64,000 nucleotides of DNA from assembly GCF_000019185.1 (NCBI RefSeq), contig NC_010334.1:3162001-3226000 (forward strand), written 5' to 3'. The position numbers and the translations under genes are program-made. Positions 63,164 through 64,000 of this stretch are shown here, piece by piece (positions within the stretch are counted from its first letter, which is position 1; each line of letters starts with the position of its first letter). Source of the stretch: Shewanella halifaxensis HAW-EB4. Lineage in GTDB: Bacteria; Pseudomonadota; Gammaproteobacteria; Enterobacterales; Shewanellaceae. The notes beneath the pieces are model-generated. The model was given only the letters and a program-made list of their open reading frames with translations, had not been told where the DNA came from and searched no databases.

Positions 63164-64000
63164 TAACGCATTCCGATAATAGGTGTACTGCTATTCACAT
63201 CCATATTTTGCGCGCGGTGACGTAAAAGGTGATCCATCAATACGATTGCTAGCATGGCTTCTGCAATCGGTACAGCTCGAATACCGACACAAGGATCGTG
63301 ACGACCCTTTGTAACCACTTCAGCGGTTTCACCTTGGGCTGTCATGCTTTCGCCTGGCACGCTAATACTTGAAGTGGGTTTCATCGCGATATGGGCAACA
63401 ATCGGTTGGCCTGATGAAATTCCGCCTAAAATACCGCCAGCATGGTTTGACGCAAAGCCCTCTGGTGACATCAAGTCTCGGTGCTCTGAACCTTTTTGAT
63501 TAACCACCTCAAAGCCATCGCCAATCTCAACACCTTTCACGGCATTAATGCCCATAAGCGCATGAGCGATATCGGCATCGAGGCGATCAAAAACTGGCTC
63601 GCCAAGCCCTACAGGTACACCCGTTGCAACCACTGAAACTTTAGCACCAATCGAGTCGCCGCTCTTTATAAGCTCGCGCATATATTCGTCTAATGACGCT
63701 AACTTTGATGCATCAGGGAAGAAAAAGGCATTTTGCTCTATCTGTTCAAAATCGACAGTCTCGGCCGAGATAGGACCAAGCTGTGACAGATACGCATGGA
63801 TCTCAACGCCGTGAACTTGTTTCAAATACTTTTTAGCGACAGCACCAGCTGCCACTCGCATTGCCGTTTCACGAGCAGATGAACGTCCGCCGCCACGATA
63901 ATCGCGCTGGCCATATTTTTGCTGATAAGTGTAATCGGCATGTCCTGGACGGAACAAATCTTTGATATTTGAGTAATCTTTGCTGCGCTGATCGGTATTT
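63163..64000 (-). CDS. aroC: Chorismate synthase, 3' part
   Basis: The gene runs off the right edge; the visible 278 or so residues are the C-terminal three quarters of the usual 360. Chorismate synthase eliminates phosphate from EPSP to give chorismate, using reduced FMN. Conserved blocks present are FRPGHADYTYQQKYGQRDYR, GGGRSSARETAMRVAAGAVA, SGDSIGAKVSV, HAGGILGGISSGQPI and GRHDPCVGIRAVPIAEAML. The start lies beyond base 64000. It is followed by an overlapping MFS gene. Confidence 0.96.
   Translation of the reverse strand, partial: NTDQRSKDYSNIKDLFRPGHADYTYQQKYGQRDYRGGGRSSARETAMRVAAGAVAKKYLKQVHGVEIHAYLSQLGPISAETVDFEQIEQNAFFFPDASKLASLDEYMRELIKSGDSIGAKVSVVATGVPVGLGEPVFDRLDADIAHALMGINAVKGVEIGDGFEVVNQKGSEHRDLMSPEGFASNHAGGILGGISSGQPIVAHIAMKPTSSISVPGESMTAQGETAEVVTKGRHDPCVGIRAVPIAEAMLAIVLMDHLLRHRAQNMDVNSSTPIIGMR

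Noticed and set aside
1..64000. tRNA, rRNA, CRISPR array or prophage
   Set aside because: No cloverleaf-like sequence, rRNA segment, regularly spaced repeat array or phage structural gene was recognised on either strand.

Overview
The window looks like the chromosome of a marine gammaproteobacterium, most probably Shewanella. The basis is protein content and gene order: a Pla-1/cef-type (VolA-like) lipase next to sohB and yciK, scpA-scpB placed between yciO and rluB, and the blocks fimV-truA-folC-dedD-cvpA-purF and pdxB-asd. The genus is an inference from recognition, not from a database search. No rRNA gene, tRNA gene, CRISPR array or prophage was seen.

Layout. 1-5663: the end of a probable outer-membrane DUF481 protein, then two lipoproteins that each carry two c-type haem motifs (the first fused to a beta-helix domain), then an AraC-type regulator. 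5664-9167: an accessory patch with a methyltransferase, an intact IS1202-like insertion sequence in a 16-bp target duplication, and a stretch that looks like an old interspersed repeat. 9168-21228: core genes (sohB, lipase, yciK, rluB-scpB-scpA, yciO-rnm, a TonB-like secreted protein, yciB-yciI-xthA), interrupted by a palindromic repeat and a 273-bp MITE-like element. 21302-30087: two chemoreceptors, a DUF1097 membrane protein, ycbL, a prolyl-aminopeptidase-like hydrolase, galT and a LysR pseudogene. 30230-33635: a GH97 glycosidase remnant, a six-hairpin glycosidase lipoprotein and a MelR-like regulator, together suggesting a partly decayed glycoside-use locus.

33843-46687: a long run of minus-strand housekeeping genes: topB, purF, cvpA, dedD, folC, truA, fimV, asd and pdxB. 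The accD gene expected between truA and folC is absent. 46688-48490: an AT-rich patch of three small plus-strand genes. 48546-51774: a PLP-dependent D-amino-acid enzyme and an ornithine-cyclodeaminase-family reductase, divergent from a LysR gene. 52000-52419: a Nudix hydrolase. 52556-55717: a three-gene operon joining a STAS protein, an RsbT-like kinase with a degenerate phosphatase-like tail, and a PAS-GGDEF-EAL protein. 56359-64000: fabB divergent from mnmC, then a TrmH-family methyltransferase, yfcL, an ATP-NAD-kinase-family gene, an MFS transporter and the 3' part of aroC.

The most novel-looking system is the STAS / RsbT-like / GGDEF-EAL operon. By analogy with stressosome partner switching, it could pass a stress signal to c-di-GMP turnover. 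The second is the pair of dihaem lipoproteins, one fused to a beta-helix.
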